A stretch of DNA of 64,000 nucleotides. It comes from Liriodendron chinense. Lineage: Eukaryota; Streptophyta; Magnoliopsida; Magnoliales; Magnoliaceae. The translations under genes and the position numbers were made by a program. Under the pieces are notes generated by a model. The model was not told the origin of the DNA, did no database searches, and saw only the letters and a program-made list of their open reading frames with translations. The stretch spans positions 2,480,001 through 2,544,000 of the forward strand of contig ML058469.1 of assembly GCA_003013855.2 (NCBI GenBank), written 5' to 3'. Below, piece by piece: positions 11,663-23,040 of this stretch (within the stretch, counting starts at the first letter, position 1; each line of letters begins with the position of its first letter).

Positions 11663-12520
11663 CTAAATGTCCCTCATAGGTGGTAACTCGTTCGGTAAAT
11701 CCTCAGGAAATACATCACTGTATTCCTTTAAAACCGATGTTACCTCATGGGGTAACTCTGATGGAACCTCAGGTGTAGTCTCTCTTGCCACAAGGGCATA
11801 CACCATGGAATCCTCCTTAGTCTCCTTCTCAAATTCTCTCGCATTGATTATATGAAGAGACTTAGGTTTGGATTTCCTCACTTCCTTAGGCTCACTCGCC
11901 TTCTCATCCTTCTTCTTCCCTAGTGTGCTATCAGGTGGCATAGGATTGAGCTTGATCTTTTTACCGTTATGCATGAAGGTACACACATTCGAACGGCCAA
12001 AGATCGTGATGTCATTGTCGAATAACCACGGCCTACCTAGGATAATATGTCCAACATCCATAGATATCACATTACACCAGAGGGACTCCTTGTATGACCC
12101 AAACTCGATAGGAACTAAACACTGATGGGTGACTGAAAGGGAAGTTTTGTCAACCCAAGAAACTTTGTATGGGTCAGGATGAGGTGTGGATTTCAGCTTC
12201 AGACGATATAAATTGTTAGCGGAAATCACATTCTCGCAACTTCCACTGTCCACTATCACCTTACAATTTTTCTTTCCACACTTGGCAAGAGTATAGAAGA
12301 TAGTGTTCCGATGCCAATCAACACTACTCCTAGACTGAGCTAGCACACGCCTGACTACTGCAAGCGTTGCTTCTTCATCTATGCCATCTTCGTCAGTAAG
12401 ACATCCTTCAGGGTTATATTCTTCTACTTCATAATCAACACCTTGGCCATCAACACCCTCGTGAGACTCGCTTATAACTAAGGCTTTCCCACGGTTCTTC
12501 GTGGGACACTGATTGGACAT
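11663..12520 (-). pseudogene. chromovirus A aspartic protease region
   Basis: It would cleave the Gag-Pol polyprotein. The active-site motif VIVDSGSCENV is intact (DSG codons 12242-12250), followed by HQCLVPIEFGSYKESLWC and the ILGRPWL block. The frame links directly to RT (EYSDVFPEDLPNELPPMRD). It starts here only because a stop lies just upstream in the gag zinc knuckle; the natural product would be a Gag-Pol fusion. Confidence 0.85.
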
Positions 12521-13602
12521 GTGACCAAGATTTCCTCATTTGTAGCATCTCACTTGGCTACCTCCACTAGGACCTGCACCAAGAACTCCTTTGCCCTTGT
12601 CCTCCCTAGGCCTAGGCGGAACAGTCACCTGCGCTTTAGGTTGACTACCAACGTTAGGTCTAGCTCCCTGGGAACCAAATCTAGCATTAGAGTCTCGGGA
12701 CTCAAAATGTCTAATGACAGGAGCTTTCAAGGTATTGCTCTAGTTCCTGCACAACTTGATATGCTTCATCCAAGTCCGTTAAGGGCCGAGTCGTAAGCTC
12801 GCGCTGAAGATCCGCACGAAGGCCCGTCTTGAAACGCGAGAGCATTACTAGAGAGTCTTCTTGGATATCACATCGCATCATATATTATTCAAATTTAGCG
12901 ATGTAGTCAGCGGCAGACATTGACCCTTGGCGTAAGGATTGCCATTGGTCAAGGAGCTTCTGACGGTATGAGAGAGGAAGGTACTTCTCCTTCAACTTCT
13001 CTTTCATCTCATACCAATGTGTGATAGGGGCTCTACCAACTCTTTCTATCTTACGCTCAGTATTGGTCCAAAACAACTTGGCCTGGCCCACAAGTTTCAT
13101 CTTTGTAAAACGCATTTGACGGTTTTCTAATATGCCATACCACTTAAAGTAGTGGTCCATGTCAGCAACCCAGTCAAGGAATGCCTTGGGATCCAGACGC
13201 CCATAAAAACTTGGGGCCTCCACTTTCACATTCTTCATCGCACGCTCATCGGGATCATAGTGGTCTGGGTAGTCATATGCAGCTTGTGCCTCCCGCACAA
13301 GACCACGACCAGCTCCACGTCCCCTACCACCATGTCCTCTACGTATGGGAACATGCTCCTCAATGATTTCTCCTACTTGAGAGTGTGTCTTCCCCAAGAG
13401 TGGGGTTCTCCCTTTGAGATGTCTCTAATTGCTTGACTTTATTCATGGTGGTGGTGATCTGGGTACTTAAACGGGCGAATTCATTCTTTTGTCTCGTTTC
13501 CATTGTAGTTATCTTTTGCATCAATTGAGCAAGTTGCTCAGATAACTGCTCGTTGTTCATGATTGCTTGAAGTTCGAAACCTCTACCTTTTCTCGTGGGC
13601 AT
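12521..13602 (-). pseudogene. chromovirus A gag
   Basis: This is the capsid/nucleocapsid precursor. It starts MPTRKGRGFELQ at 13602, followed by a short coiled coil (QLAQLMQKITTMETRQ). A frameshift near 13370-13400 leads to the Retrotrans_gag core (DPKAFLDWVADMDHYFKWYG, LFWTNTERKIERV, LRQGSMSAADYIAKFE). Stops are TAA at 12885-12887 and TGA at 12536-12538. The second stop replaces the second Cys of the CX2CX4HX4C zinc knuckle (CYK-stop-GNLGHMSNQC), so Gag and Pol are disconnected. Confidence 0.85.
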
Positions 13603-13875
13603 TCAACTAAGACTTGAACCAAACTCTACCCACTAGACTACTAGGTGTTACGACTTACAAGATGAATGCGATGAATGCAAAACTAATATGAACTGACACA
13701 ATTAAGTTAAGACAGGAAACAATTCAAATCTGAAAATTTTCCAAATCAGGAAACTTTCTAAAATTGAAAATTTTCTAAAATCAGGAACTTTCTAAATCTG
13801 GAACTTTCCTAAATTAGACCTAAAAATCAAAACCCTAATTTGATAACTCGATCTAGACAAAACCATGCAAGCTTA

Positions 13876-13887
13876 TCTCTGACACCA
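13876..13887 (-). other. chromovirus A primer-binding site
   Basis: In element sense TGGTGTCAGAGA lies 4 bp after the 5' LTR. It matches the 3' end complement of initiator tRNA-Met (TGGTATCAGAG) with one mismatch. Confidence 0.85.
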
Positions 13888-13891
13888 AATT

Positions 13892-14844
13892 TGATGTAGG
13901 ATGCTCTAATTATGATGCATGCTCATGAACTCATATAATCCAGCGGAAATAAAAGACAATAATAATATAAAATCTAGCATCAATCATCATGAATTAAGAA
14001 AATCATAAGGAAACATGCAATGGAGCGGGCCATTCATCACAACCACGAAGTATGAGATTCAATTATTGCTATGGTTGGATCCGGCGAGGGATGGAACCTC
14101 TTGATCTTGCATGGTCTTAATCCAAATACCCAATGTGAATCACTAGTCCGAGGGATCGAGGGATTTCTCGGATTAGGGATTTTGGAATTTGAGAAATAGG
14201 GATTTTGGATCAAATCTCAAATCTAGGATCTAGAAGTTATGAGAGAATAGAAATAGAGAAAGAGGAAATAACAAGTTTACCTTATAAGAAGTTGGGGGCG
14301 CACAAGAAGAAAAGAGAAGAATGAGATCAAGGAAGAAGAGGAAGCACCATGAGAGTGGGAGGGAGGGAGGAGGCAACTAAATGTTTGCTTTTTTTCCATT
14401 AATTAACAACTAACCTCATTTTTAGGGCTTAGCCCACTTAAATAAACAATAAGAAAACTTAAAAGTACCAAAATACCCTTAAAATTTAAGTAAAAACAGA
14501 TCCAAAAAAAAAAAAAAAACCAGTTCGTGCGGGGGTCGAGCGCCCGGTGACCAATTTGGCCCGGCGCCCGGCCCGGACAAAAAATGTCCAGCAATAAAAT
14601 CTTGAAAATCTCGGAATTTCGGGCGCCCGGCCACAAATTTGGCCAGGTGCCCGGCCACCTTCAGTCAGGCATTCTTCCATTCCTTCAGTTGGGTCTTCTT
14701 CCATCCTACACACGTGTCTTCTATGTGGCAAATCATGTGCGTAGGGTCTTCAATGCTCCTCAATCGTCGCCTAACCATAAGGAAGGTGTTTGTGGTGGGC
14801 GCTTTCTTCGTTGATAAACTTGAAACGATCTTGTGTCCACATCA
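13892..14844 (-). repeat. chromovirus A 5' LTR
   Basis: It is a 953-bp partner of the LTR at 7915-8860. In element sense it begins TGATGTGGACACAAG at 14844 and ends GAGCATCCTACATCA at 13892. The GC-rich motif block recurs at about 14528-14660. Confidence 0.9.
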
Positions 14845-15344
14845 AGTTTAGGGCATGTTTTACAATGTTTTCTTTCTTGTGGCCCACTTAAGTTTTGGAT
14901 CAACATGATTTTTAGGGTGCATTATCTTCATAGTGGGGCAGACTTGACACAGTTTAGATGCTATGAACATCAGATGGGCCAACAAATAGTTCAAAAGTTA
15001 TTCGATAACGGTAACGGTCATCGTTAGATTGTTACAATACGGGTTCTAACGGTTGAATTTTTTTTAAAGAAAAAATGTAAAAAAACCCCAAAAATTCAGA
15101 ATTTGAGGGGATTTTAAAATGCGTATTCTTTTTTGGGTTTTTGCACATGTTTATGCTGGTGTAACAGGCCATTCTTCGTTGAGAATGCTGTCACGTGTTA
15201 CTTGATGATATTATTAACCTAAGTGGCTGAGATTGACTTCGGAACTCCTATACTTAATATTCTAAATATCTAATATTGTTAATTTAATATAAATAAGATT
15301 ATATGAGTGTGAATCTAATGAGGAAACAATTATAAACCTATATT
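14845..15344. other. unassigned sequence with a DNA-transposon motif
   Basis: The first 150 bp continue the segment interrupted at 7914. At 15005-15020 the phrase ataacggtaacggt matches the terminal region of the DNA element at 57893-58936, so a truncated relative may start here. The rest is AT-rich without a frame. Confidence 0.35.
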
Positions 15345-15655
15345 TATATAACTAGTTTATCACAGACAACCATAGAATAGGTCTATGAAGTGTTAATGTA
15401 TGAAGTGAACTCATAAGTGATAAAGTGATGCCAAATGTAAATACAAAAATATTACTTCCCATGTCACCATATTGCCTGTGGCTGCTCAACCTCAAGGTCG
15501 TCATCATCCAACTATGGAAAGGGTACCACATACACATAATTACCAGAGGGGAAACCTTTTTCAATGAAAGCTGGAGATGATTGATCATGATCATCACTGC
15601 TTACTGCGCATGTGCTATGTCAAACTCAAATAAGAATAACCAGTGCCAGAGGTAG
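15345..15655 (-). pseudogene. hAT transposase relic, C-terminal tail (part 2)
   Basis: Read on the minus strand, this continues the hAT relic at 20964-22030 across the copia B insertion. It contains SDDHDQSSPAFIEKGFPSGN and, after a stop, LDDDDLEVEQPQ. This is an acidic, Gly/Tyr-bearing tail like the one in the open frame at 63090-64000. Joining 15655 to 20964 with one copy of the TSD ggtag restores the frame locally. Stops are present. Confidence 0.5.
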
Positions 15656-15894
15656 AGTAGAAGAAGATTAGATGATCAGGGTGGAAGAAGAGGAGAGAAG
15701 AAAGGGAAGAGAAGAGGAGAGAGAGTGAGAGAGAGTTTTAGGGTGAATGTTGTGTGTGTAAGCCACATGCCCACCACACAAAGCTATATTAAAATAAACA
15801 TATAGTGCACTATAGAAGAAGAGAAAAGACGTGCACATGCACTTATAATAAAAGAGCCACATACTAACACACATATATACTAATACTCTCTAGA
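15656..15894 (-). repeat. copia B 3' LTR
   Basis: A 239-bp repeat, matching 20723-20958 apart from about seven substitutions and a short indel. The right boundary is set by the PPT and the left one by the TSD. Confidence 0.9.
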
Positions 15895-15906
15895 CTCCTC
15901 CTCAAG
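15895..15906 (-). other. copia B polypurine tract
   Basis: In element sense the sequence is cttgaggaggag, directly before the 3' LTR; this is the usual copia form (cttgaggggga-like). Confidence 0.8.
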
Positions 15907-17390
15907 TTGGAGCATAGATGTTGATAATGCCCAACTTGTCATGAACACGATGAAGAGCATCTCGACTTAAAGACTTCGTAAGAACATCGGCAAGTTGATC
16001 CCCGGACTGAACAAAAGGAGTGATGATTTCCTTCGAGGCAACTTTCTCTCGAATAAGGTGACAGTCAACCTCAATATGCTTGGTGCGCTAATGGAAAACA
16101 GGATTATGAGCAATATGTATGGCTACCTGATTGTCTCAATGAAGAGGAATAGGGCCCGAAGGAGAATAGCCAAGTTCGTCAATAAGTGTGCGAAGGCACA
16201 CGAGTTCACATGTAGCATGAGCCATAGCACGATATTCTGCTTTAGCCGAGGAGCGCGCAACAACTGATTGCTTCTTACTTTTCCACGTGACAAGATTACC
16301 ACCTAGGAAGGTACAGAACCCGGATGTAGATTGACGATCATATATACTACCCGCACAATCGGCATCGGAATAGCCTGAAAGATGAAGATGACCATGAGAC
16401 TGAAAATGGATGTCAAGGCCCGGGGCTGATTTAAGATACCGGAGTATACGGTAAACAGCCGTGAGATGTGAAGAACGGGGAGCTTGCATGAACTGGTTGA
16501 CAACTCCCACCGCAAAGGAGAGATTTGGACGGGTGATAGTCAAATAAATGAGCCGACCTACAAGCCGACGGTACGTGCCAGGATCAGAAAGAAGAGTACC
16601 ATCATCTGGCTGAAGCTTATGCGAAGTATCCATAAGGGTGGTAGCCGGTTTGCATCCTAGCATGCCAGTCTCCATGAGAAGATCAAGAGCATATTTTCGC
16701 TGGGATAAGGATACCCCGGTTTGGGAGCGAGCAACCTCAATGCCTAGAAAGTAGTGAAGAGGACCAAGGTCCTTGATTTCAAACTTGTTCTTCAGAAATT
16801 CTTTGACATCGCCCATGCCAACTAAATCACTGCCTGACAGTACAATATCATCCGCATACACAATGAGAACCATGATGCCCGTCGATCGTCGACATATAAA
16901 GAGAGAATGGTTGGCATGACTACGAACAAAGCCAAACTCCATGAGAGCTTGACTAAATTTGTCGAACCAAGCACGCGGGGACTGTTTGAGCCCATAAAGG
17001 GCCTTCTTCAATCAACACACAAGTGTAGGATTGTTGGAAGCAACAAAGCCTGGTGGTTGATGCATGTAGACCTCCTCCGCAAGATCCCCATGAAGAAATG
17101 CATTCTTGACATCTAGTTGGAACAAGGGCCTAGGATAAATTGACGGCCAAGGAGACCACGACACGAATAGAATTAAGTTTAGCCACTGGAGAGAATGTCT
17201 CGAAGCAATCCATGTCCTGAGTCTGCATATATCCCCGAGCAACAAGACGGGCCTTGTAGTGATCAATGGAGCCATTTGGAAGGAACTTGATCGTGTACAC
17301 GCATCGACACCCAACGGGTTTGTGCCCTGGAGGAAGAGAAACTAACTCCCAAGTATGATTCTTCTTAAGAGCAAACATTTCTTCCATCAT
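15907..17390 (-). pseudogene. copia B reverse transcriptase and RNase H
   Basis: RT starts near the block HTWELVSLPPGHKPVGCRCV, shifts frame at about 17250, then reads FQLDVKNAFLHGDLAEEVYM. A TGA stop follows (17009-17011, probably CGA before: VC-stop-LKKALYGLKQSPRAWF). The catalytic motif is YADDI (ADD codons 16847-16855) rather than the usual YVDDI. RNase H shows SDADCAG, SKKQSVVARSSAKAEYRA and ELVCLRTLIDELG. A stop at 16136 cuts the frame just before the DNQ motif, and remnants continue toward the PPT. Confidence 0.9.
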
Positions 17391-17399
17391 TGCCTTTGT

Positions 17400-18930
17400 C
17401 TAGTCAGGACTTTGAAGAGCGTGGGAGAGAGACCGAGGAATAGCCTGTGATGAAATGGAAGCTGCAAACGACTGAAAGGACGGTGAAAGATGATCATATG
17501 AAACAAAATTGCTAATGGGGTGTTGAGTACATGATCGTGTCCCTTTCCGCAAGGCAATGAGAAGATCCAGACTTGAGGTAGGAGAATCACCCGAGCCAAC
17601 ATCCAAAGTGAGTGGAAGAGTGGACGGCGGAGTGCGTGAAGATTTATCTCGACGATGATACACTCGTAGAGGCTTTAGGTCACCCAAATCACCAACAGAG
17701 TTAGGAATGAGAGGTGAAAGAATCTCTATGATCACTAGTGACAAGAGGAAGGGGAGAAGCAGTATGCTCCCCTTGACTCGCAAGAGGATCATAGAGGGAT
17801 CTCTACCATGAGGTGAAAAAAAAAAGGAACATCTTCAAAAAAGGTTACATCGGCAAAGATATATTTCTTACGAGTCGAGGGGTCATAACACTTGTACACT
17901 TTCTGGCTCCGAGTGTACACTAAGAAAGCACATTTAGTTTCACCAGGACTAAGTTTATCATTATGACCATCCAAAATTTGAACGAAGCATGTGTAACAAA
18001 AAATTTAGGGGGTAAAGGAAATGGATTGTCATGAGGATACAACATATTAAATGAGGATTTGGAAGGCAATATATGTGAGGGAATACGATTAATAAGGAAA
18101 GTGGAAGTAAGAAGAGCGTCACCCCAAAAATGCTTAGGTAGATGCATACCAAAAAGAAGGGTACGTGCGACTTCAAGAAGGTGACGGTTCTTGCGTTCTG
18201 CGATACTATTTTGTTGTGGGGTGTGAACACATGATGTCCAAGACAAAATACCATGTTCCTGCAAGAAGGACAAAAAAGTAGTGGACATGTACTCCCCTCA
18301 TTATTAGAATGGAGTGTTTTAATTGAGCATTGAAATTGAGTGCACACTTCATGATAAAAAACTTTAAACACATCAAACACTTCACTCTTTGATTTCAAGG
18401 GTCATGCGAGAATAATCATCAATAAAAGTGACAAAATATTTAAAACAAAAAGTGGAAGTAACCGGGGCTGGTCCCCAGATATCTGAGTGAACCAGATCAA
18501 AAGGTTGAGATTTCCTTCCTGAAACACTTGGAGGAAACGTAGTACGATGATGTTTTGACAATTCACAAATATCACAACACAAAGATTTAGTAACCGAGAA
18601 GGAAGGAAACAAAAGTCTCAATCGAGCTAAGGAGGGATGTCCTAAGCGCCAATGCCACCGTGTGATGGAGTCTCGATCAAGAGAAGAGGTACTTGAAGCA
18701 GCAATAGGTGTATCATTGAGAAGATAAACGCCTCCTCGCTCATGCCCCTCACCAACCACTCTCTTCATCTGTAGGTCCTGAAAAAGACAATGAGAAGGGT
18801 AAAAGGTAATCAAACAATTCAACGATTTAGTAAGGGAGCTAACAGACAATAAGTTTAATGGAAAACGAGGTACATGCAAGATTGAGGACAATGGCAAGGA
18901 AGGGGAAAGGGAGATGGAACTAATTCTAGA
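17400..18930 (-). pseudogene. copia B integrase
   Basis: The zinc-binding region reads WHWRLGHPSLARLR with CDICELSKH. The core reads DLVHSDIWGPAPVTS and FVTFIDDYSR, then, in another frame, HSNNEG for the second Asp and AERKNRHLLEVARTLLFGM for the Glu region. Frameshifts occur near 18390 and 17970. The C-terminal part (17400-17974) has KCAFLVYTRSQKVYKCYDPS, the GKCVFLGY-like block seen in copia elements. Confidence 0.85.
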
Positions 18931-19282
18931 AATGGGGGCGTGTGTTCCATCTGCGACTGTAACATATTGAGTGGGAGGAAGAAGAATAAGAGGAAAAGAG
19001 ATGTGACTTACCAATCATGTAGGAGGAAGCTCCAGAGTCAATGACCCAGGAGGTGGTAGAAGAAGACATTAGAAGAGTGGTACTTGACTGGGCCGAAGCT
19101 ACATGAGAAGGCTCAGGAACATCACGAATATGAAGCCGCATCAGGGCATTATAAGCTATTTGAGAAATAATGAGAGACTCCCCTGAAGAAGGCTGCTCAG
19201 CGCCCAGGGTGGAAGGTTGTCCCTCAGGAGCAACAGTAGCTGTAATAGAGGTAGCAGCACACGTAGGACGACCATGGAGCTG
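18931..19282 (-). pseudogene. copia B protease
   Basis: The motif WVIDSGASSYMIG carries the catalytic DSG triad of copia proteases, a few codons after a Ser-rich linker. A frameshift near 19010 separates it from YVTVADGTHAPIS, the usual next block. Confidence 0.85.
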
Positions 19283-20218
19283 CTAACAGTAATCAATAGT
19301 ATGATTAGTTCCGCTGCAATGTGAACAAATGCGAGAACTATCACGTTCTCGTCCACGTCTACCACGACCTCGAAGATGACGACCGACATGTCCCCGATCT
19401 TCCTCTTGACCTCTGCCACGACCACCATAACCAAAAGTGTACCCTGAACTCAAGGATGGTGCGCGAGATTCAGGAAAAATGGAAGAAGAATCGTCACCAA
19501 GGTGTGCTGAACGCTCTGGTGGTACAAAATGATGTGAAGGAAGGCCTGATATACTAGCACGCTGGCACATAGCATAGACTGTTGTCAACGGTGGAAGGGG
19601 ATCATTAACAGCCACTTGATCCCGAACACTAAGGTAGACAGAGTTCAACCCTGCGAGGAATTGCATAACACGATTGTCATCCCGTTGCTTACGAGCATGC
19701 TCATGATCGTCTAGACATTTCGAAGGAAGAGGTTGATACAAGTCCAACTCATCCCACATGCCTCGAAGTGTCGAATAGTAATATTTTAATGATCTTGAGT
19801 CTTGCTGGAACCGAACAATTTCTTGAATAAGCTGAAATACTCGTGAAATTTTTTTAGACACGGAGTACATATCATGAAGGGAGTCCCAAATGCCTTTAGC
19901 CGAGGGCAAAAACATCACGGAGTGGCTAACCGAAGAATCCATACTATTCAACAACCATGCAATAACTTAATAGTTCTCTTTTGTCCAAGTCTTGCAGGTG
20001 TCTTCTGTAGAGCTTGGGGGATCATCCAGAATATACGACAACTTCTCACGGGCCCCTAAGACCACTTTTACAGATTGTGTCCATTGAAGATAGTTATCAC
20101 CATTCAACTTAATCGAGGTGATTTGGAGTGGGTTGGGTTCAAGCGAACCCATGCCAAGATGAGATTGCCCTTTGTCCTCCATAAGAATGAGGGGTTCAAG
20201 TAAAATGTACTTCAACAA
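19283..20218 (-). pseudogene. copia B gag
   Basis: It starts near LQITSIKLNGDNYLQWTQSV (a typical copia gag opening). A TAA stop falls at about 19964, then MLNSMDSSVSHSVMFLPSAK and MWDELDLYQPLPSKCLDDHE follow. The zinc knuckle is CSHCSGTNHTIDYC (CX2CX4HX4C), intact, with a TGG-to-TAG-type stop directly after it. A basic Arg/Gly stretch precedes the knuckle. Confidence 0.85.
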
Positions 20219-20710
20219 AGTCTCTAATAAGCAATCCTTTGAGGAGATGAGAGACTAACCCCAATCAACCAAAAAACTTTGAAAATACCACCCAAAATAC
20301 TCAAATCTGACGCAAACAGCCCTAAAACGACATGCCGCACCTCTGTTTGGGGTTAAATCCCACTCAAATCTCAATATCAGCTTAAAAGTCCTCCAATATT
20401 AGCTTGGGTGAGAGATATTAGTCCATCTAGAGGAAAGAAACAAGAGAAAAGCTTACCGACTGGAGAAAAATCGATGAAAAACTGATTCGGGGCCCGATTT
20501 TCGAATTTCCCTATTTCAGCCAAATCACCATCAAGAAGGCTCTAAAAAAGTCTCAAAAAATTATGACAAATCTTCTAAAATAAAGATCTATCAAACCCCT
20601 AAACTTGGTCCATTTGACCGTACATTACTGACGTCAGCCATATAGCTGCTGACGTCAGCAATCTGACGTGTCGCCTCTGAACTCCCTTGATGCGGAATGG
20701 TCTGATCTTA

Positions 20711-20722
20711 GCTCTGATACCA
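20711..20722 (-). other. copia B primer-binding site
   Basis: In element sense TGGTATCAGAGC directly follows the 5' LTR: a perfect 12-base complement to the 3' end of plant initiator tRNA-Met. Confidence 0.95.
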
Positions 20723-20958
20723 AGTAGAAGAAGATTAGATGATTAGGGTGGAAGAAGAGGAGAGAAGAAAAGGAAAAGAGGAGAGAGAGTGAGAGAGAGT
20801 TTTAGGGTGAATGTTGTGTGTGTAAGCCACATGCCCACCACACAAAGCTATATTAGAATAAACATATAGTACACTATAGGAGAAGAGAAAAGACGTGCAC
20901 ATGCACTTACAATAAAAGAGCCACATACTAACACACATATATACTAATACTCTCTAGA
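20723..20958 (-). repeat. copia B 5' LTR
   Basis: A 236-bp partner of 15656-15894. The boundaries come from the PBS on one side and the TSD ggtag on the other. Confidence 0.9.
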
Positions 20959-20963
20959 GGTAG

Positions 20964-22030
20964 ACCCATCGTAAGAGCCGTAGTTGTATTGATATTGTCG
21001 TACTGTTAAGTCTGCGACTATAACTATGACGAATGACTCTGATTTGGATCTAGATATTTGCATCCCTCATATCTTGCTCCAGTGTGGAACACATCCAGGA
21101 CTAGTACAGTAAGAAAATGCCTCAGGAGACTCCCTAAATTGTCTATAGTCATATCTATGTCCATAAGCCGTTTGTTATCTTAGTAGTGGCTCATCTCCTT
21201 CAGTGCCACGGGTGCCGGCCTTCCTATGATGCTCCTACCCTGGCTGGTGGTATCGTGAATCGGTATACTCATATAAGTTTGACCTCCTTTGCTTTGTCGA
21301 TGCTCATTGGCCTTGGATTGTGTGGATGGCTATACCTCTGTGTGCTAAGTGATACCAAAAGTAGGACCAGGTACATCATCACCATCACTGTCTATCTTGG
21401 TTTTGCTGCTACTCTTTTCTTTGGTTAAATTTTTAGTAAAATCTCTAATACAGTTGCATGACTCTCTTGTTGGCTCGGACGTAATCTAGGTCGTGCACCT
21501 CGACTTCCTCACTATCCTATTCTACCCGATTCTCCTTTGTATCAATCAAGTAGAAGTGTGTCATTTTCACTGTAGATAAAGTTTGAGTTTATTGGACAAA
21601 AGTCACCTTCTTGAATGTGGTTCGCCACATGCTTCTCATACTATAATCTTAACTTCATGTTGTATTGCATGTACACAAGATGATCCAATTTCTTAGCACG
21701 GAACTAATTCCTTTGCTTTGAATGAATTAGTGCAAAACGACTAGGGTTTGACAGTGTCTCTTGCAACTAGATGAAGAAGTTTCTTAGCTCAAAACTTTTA
21801 CCGCTATTGTTTTGAGAGCCTTTACACTTTCTCCAATATGAAGCCACCAATCACCTACATAGGAAAAAAAAATACATTGTGTTGTGTATGTAATAGTAAT
21901 GCTCACCACTCTACATCGCAAACAAAACAATTTTAACGATTTTTAGTTTCTTACCCGAAGTTGTTTGGAAAGTTGCCCTTTTTGCAAGTGGATCTTAGAA
22001 GTTGCCCTGGCGAAGTTCACATATTTGCAA
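20964..22030 (-). pseudogene. hAT transposase relic, dimerisation domain (part 1)
   Basis: On the minus strand, after an acceptor-like tcctatgtag, the frame reads GDWWLHIGESVKALKTIAVK (about 21865-21800), matching the WW-G-L-AIRVLS block of the plant hAT C-terminal dimerisation domain. Further on, in shifted frames, are KLDHLVYMQYNMKL (about 21700-21655) and acidic/Tyr-rich tail pieces such as RQYQYNYGSYDG (about 20990). Stops and frameshifts are numerous. Copia B splits it from the rest of the tail at 15345-15655. Confidence 0.6.
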
Positions 22031-22286
22031 CTGTGGACAATACATTAAATCATTCATGTTAAGCATCAAAATAACAAAATATGTATACAATGAATGACAA
22101 ATGACCGATAACTAAACAGTTGAACTCATTTCGTTTAATGCCTTTATTTGCATATCTAAGTAGGTTCTAATCTCTTTATCACATTTTTTAGTCCAACATG
22201 GACCTATTTATTCTCAACAAATGATGTAGCATACCGGAATTTTGGATTTAGAGAGTGGCCTACATTACAATAATAAAACGAAATAC
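22031..22286. other. unassigned sequence left of chromovirus C
   Basis: This may be more hAT relic interior. No frame or terminal repeat was recognised. Confidence 0.3.
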
Positions 22287-23024
22287 TTAACCATCGGGCG
22301 CCCGACCATAGCCTTCGGGCGCCCGAACTTTGTCTGCCGAGCGCCCGAACATCTCTGGAGGTTTTCGGACGATTTCGGGCGACAGCTCGGGCGCTCGACC
22401 GAGCGCCCGAACTTTCCCGCACTTTTGATTAATTGCGCGTTTTGCTTAGTTTTAGGGGTATTTTAGTACTTTTCTTTCTTTATTTGCTTATTTAAGAGGG
22501 CTAAAGCCCTAAATTCGAATAAGTTATTGATTATTGATTAATGAAAAGCCTCTTGGTGCTTCTCTCCTTCCCCCTCTCTCTCATGATGATGTTTCTTCTT
22601 CCTTGATCCCTCTTTCTTCTACTTGCTTCTTATGCCCCTCCAATCCTTGTTCTAGGTAATTCTATCTTTCCCTAACCTATTTGTTTTGCTAACCACAATC
22701 CCAAAATCTGATTTTTGATCCTAAACCCTAAGTTTTTAGATTTTCAAATCCCTAATCCAAAATCCCTTGATTTCCTGGATTAGAGATTCCTCTTAATGTA
22801 GCCATGCAAGATCGGGAGGTTCCATCCCTCGCTGGATCCAACCATAGTGATAATTGAATCTCATACTTCATGGTTGTGATGAATGGCCCGTTCCATTGCA
22901 TGTTTCCTTGTGATTTTCTTAGTTCATGATGATTACTGCTAGATTTTATATTATTATTGTCTTTTATTTTCGCTAGATTATATGAGTTCTTGAGCATGCA
23001 TCATAATTAGGGCATCCTACATCA
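22287..23024 (+). repeat. chromovirus C 5' LTR, 5'-truncated
   Basis: From about 22315 it matches the 3' LTR closely up to the terminal GGCATCCTACATCA. The first part, which holds TGATGCGGACAC in the 3' copy, is absent, and other sequence stands in its place. The palindromic motif tcgggcgcccga occurs twice at the start (22287-22330), with further variants to 22410. Confidence 0.85.
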
Positions 23025-23028
23025 AATT

Positions 23029-23040
23029 TGGTATCAGAGA
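23029..23040 (+). other. chromovirus C primer-binding site
   Basis: TGGTATCAGAGA starts 5 bp after the LTR end; 11 of 12 bases match the initiator tRNA-Met PBS consensus. Confidence 0.9.

Larger units (their letters stand above)
7915..14844 (-). mobile_element. chromovirus A (Ty3/gypsy), full-length, non-functional
   Basis: The 6930-bp element has paired LTRs (7915-8860 and 13892-14844), a PBS next to the upstream LTR and a PPT next to the downstream LTR. The order on the minus strand is gag, protease, RT, RNase H, integrase, chromodomain. Flanks are ggttt (7910-7914) and agttt (14845-14849), a 5-bp TSD with one mismatch. The LTRs differ by several small indels and a few percent substitutions. 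At least five in-frame stops and several frameshifts inactivate it. The gag start motif MPTRKGRGF is nearly the same as in chromoviruses C and F, so the three are one lineage. Chromodomain and DSGSCENV protease place it among chromoviruses; I do not assign the clade. Confidence 0.9.
15656..20958 (-). mobile_element. copia B (Ty1/copia), full-length, non-functional
   Basis: The 5303-bp element has short LTRs (15656-15894 and 20723-20958), a perfect PBS and PPT, and a perfect TSD ggtag (15651-15655 and 20959-20963). Gene order on the minus strand is gag, protease, integrase, RT-RNase H, the copia order. Several frameshifts and stops break the single gag-pol frame, but every domain is recognisable. 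It inserted into a hAT transposase relic. The LTR ends are not the canonical TG...CA (element sense TCTAGAG...CTTCTACT). Confidence 0.9.
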
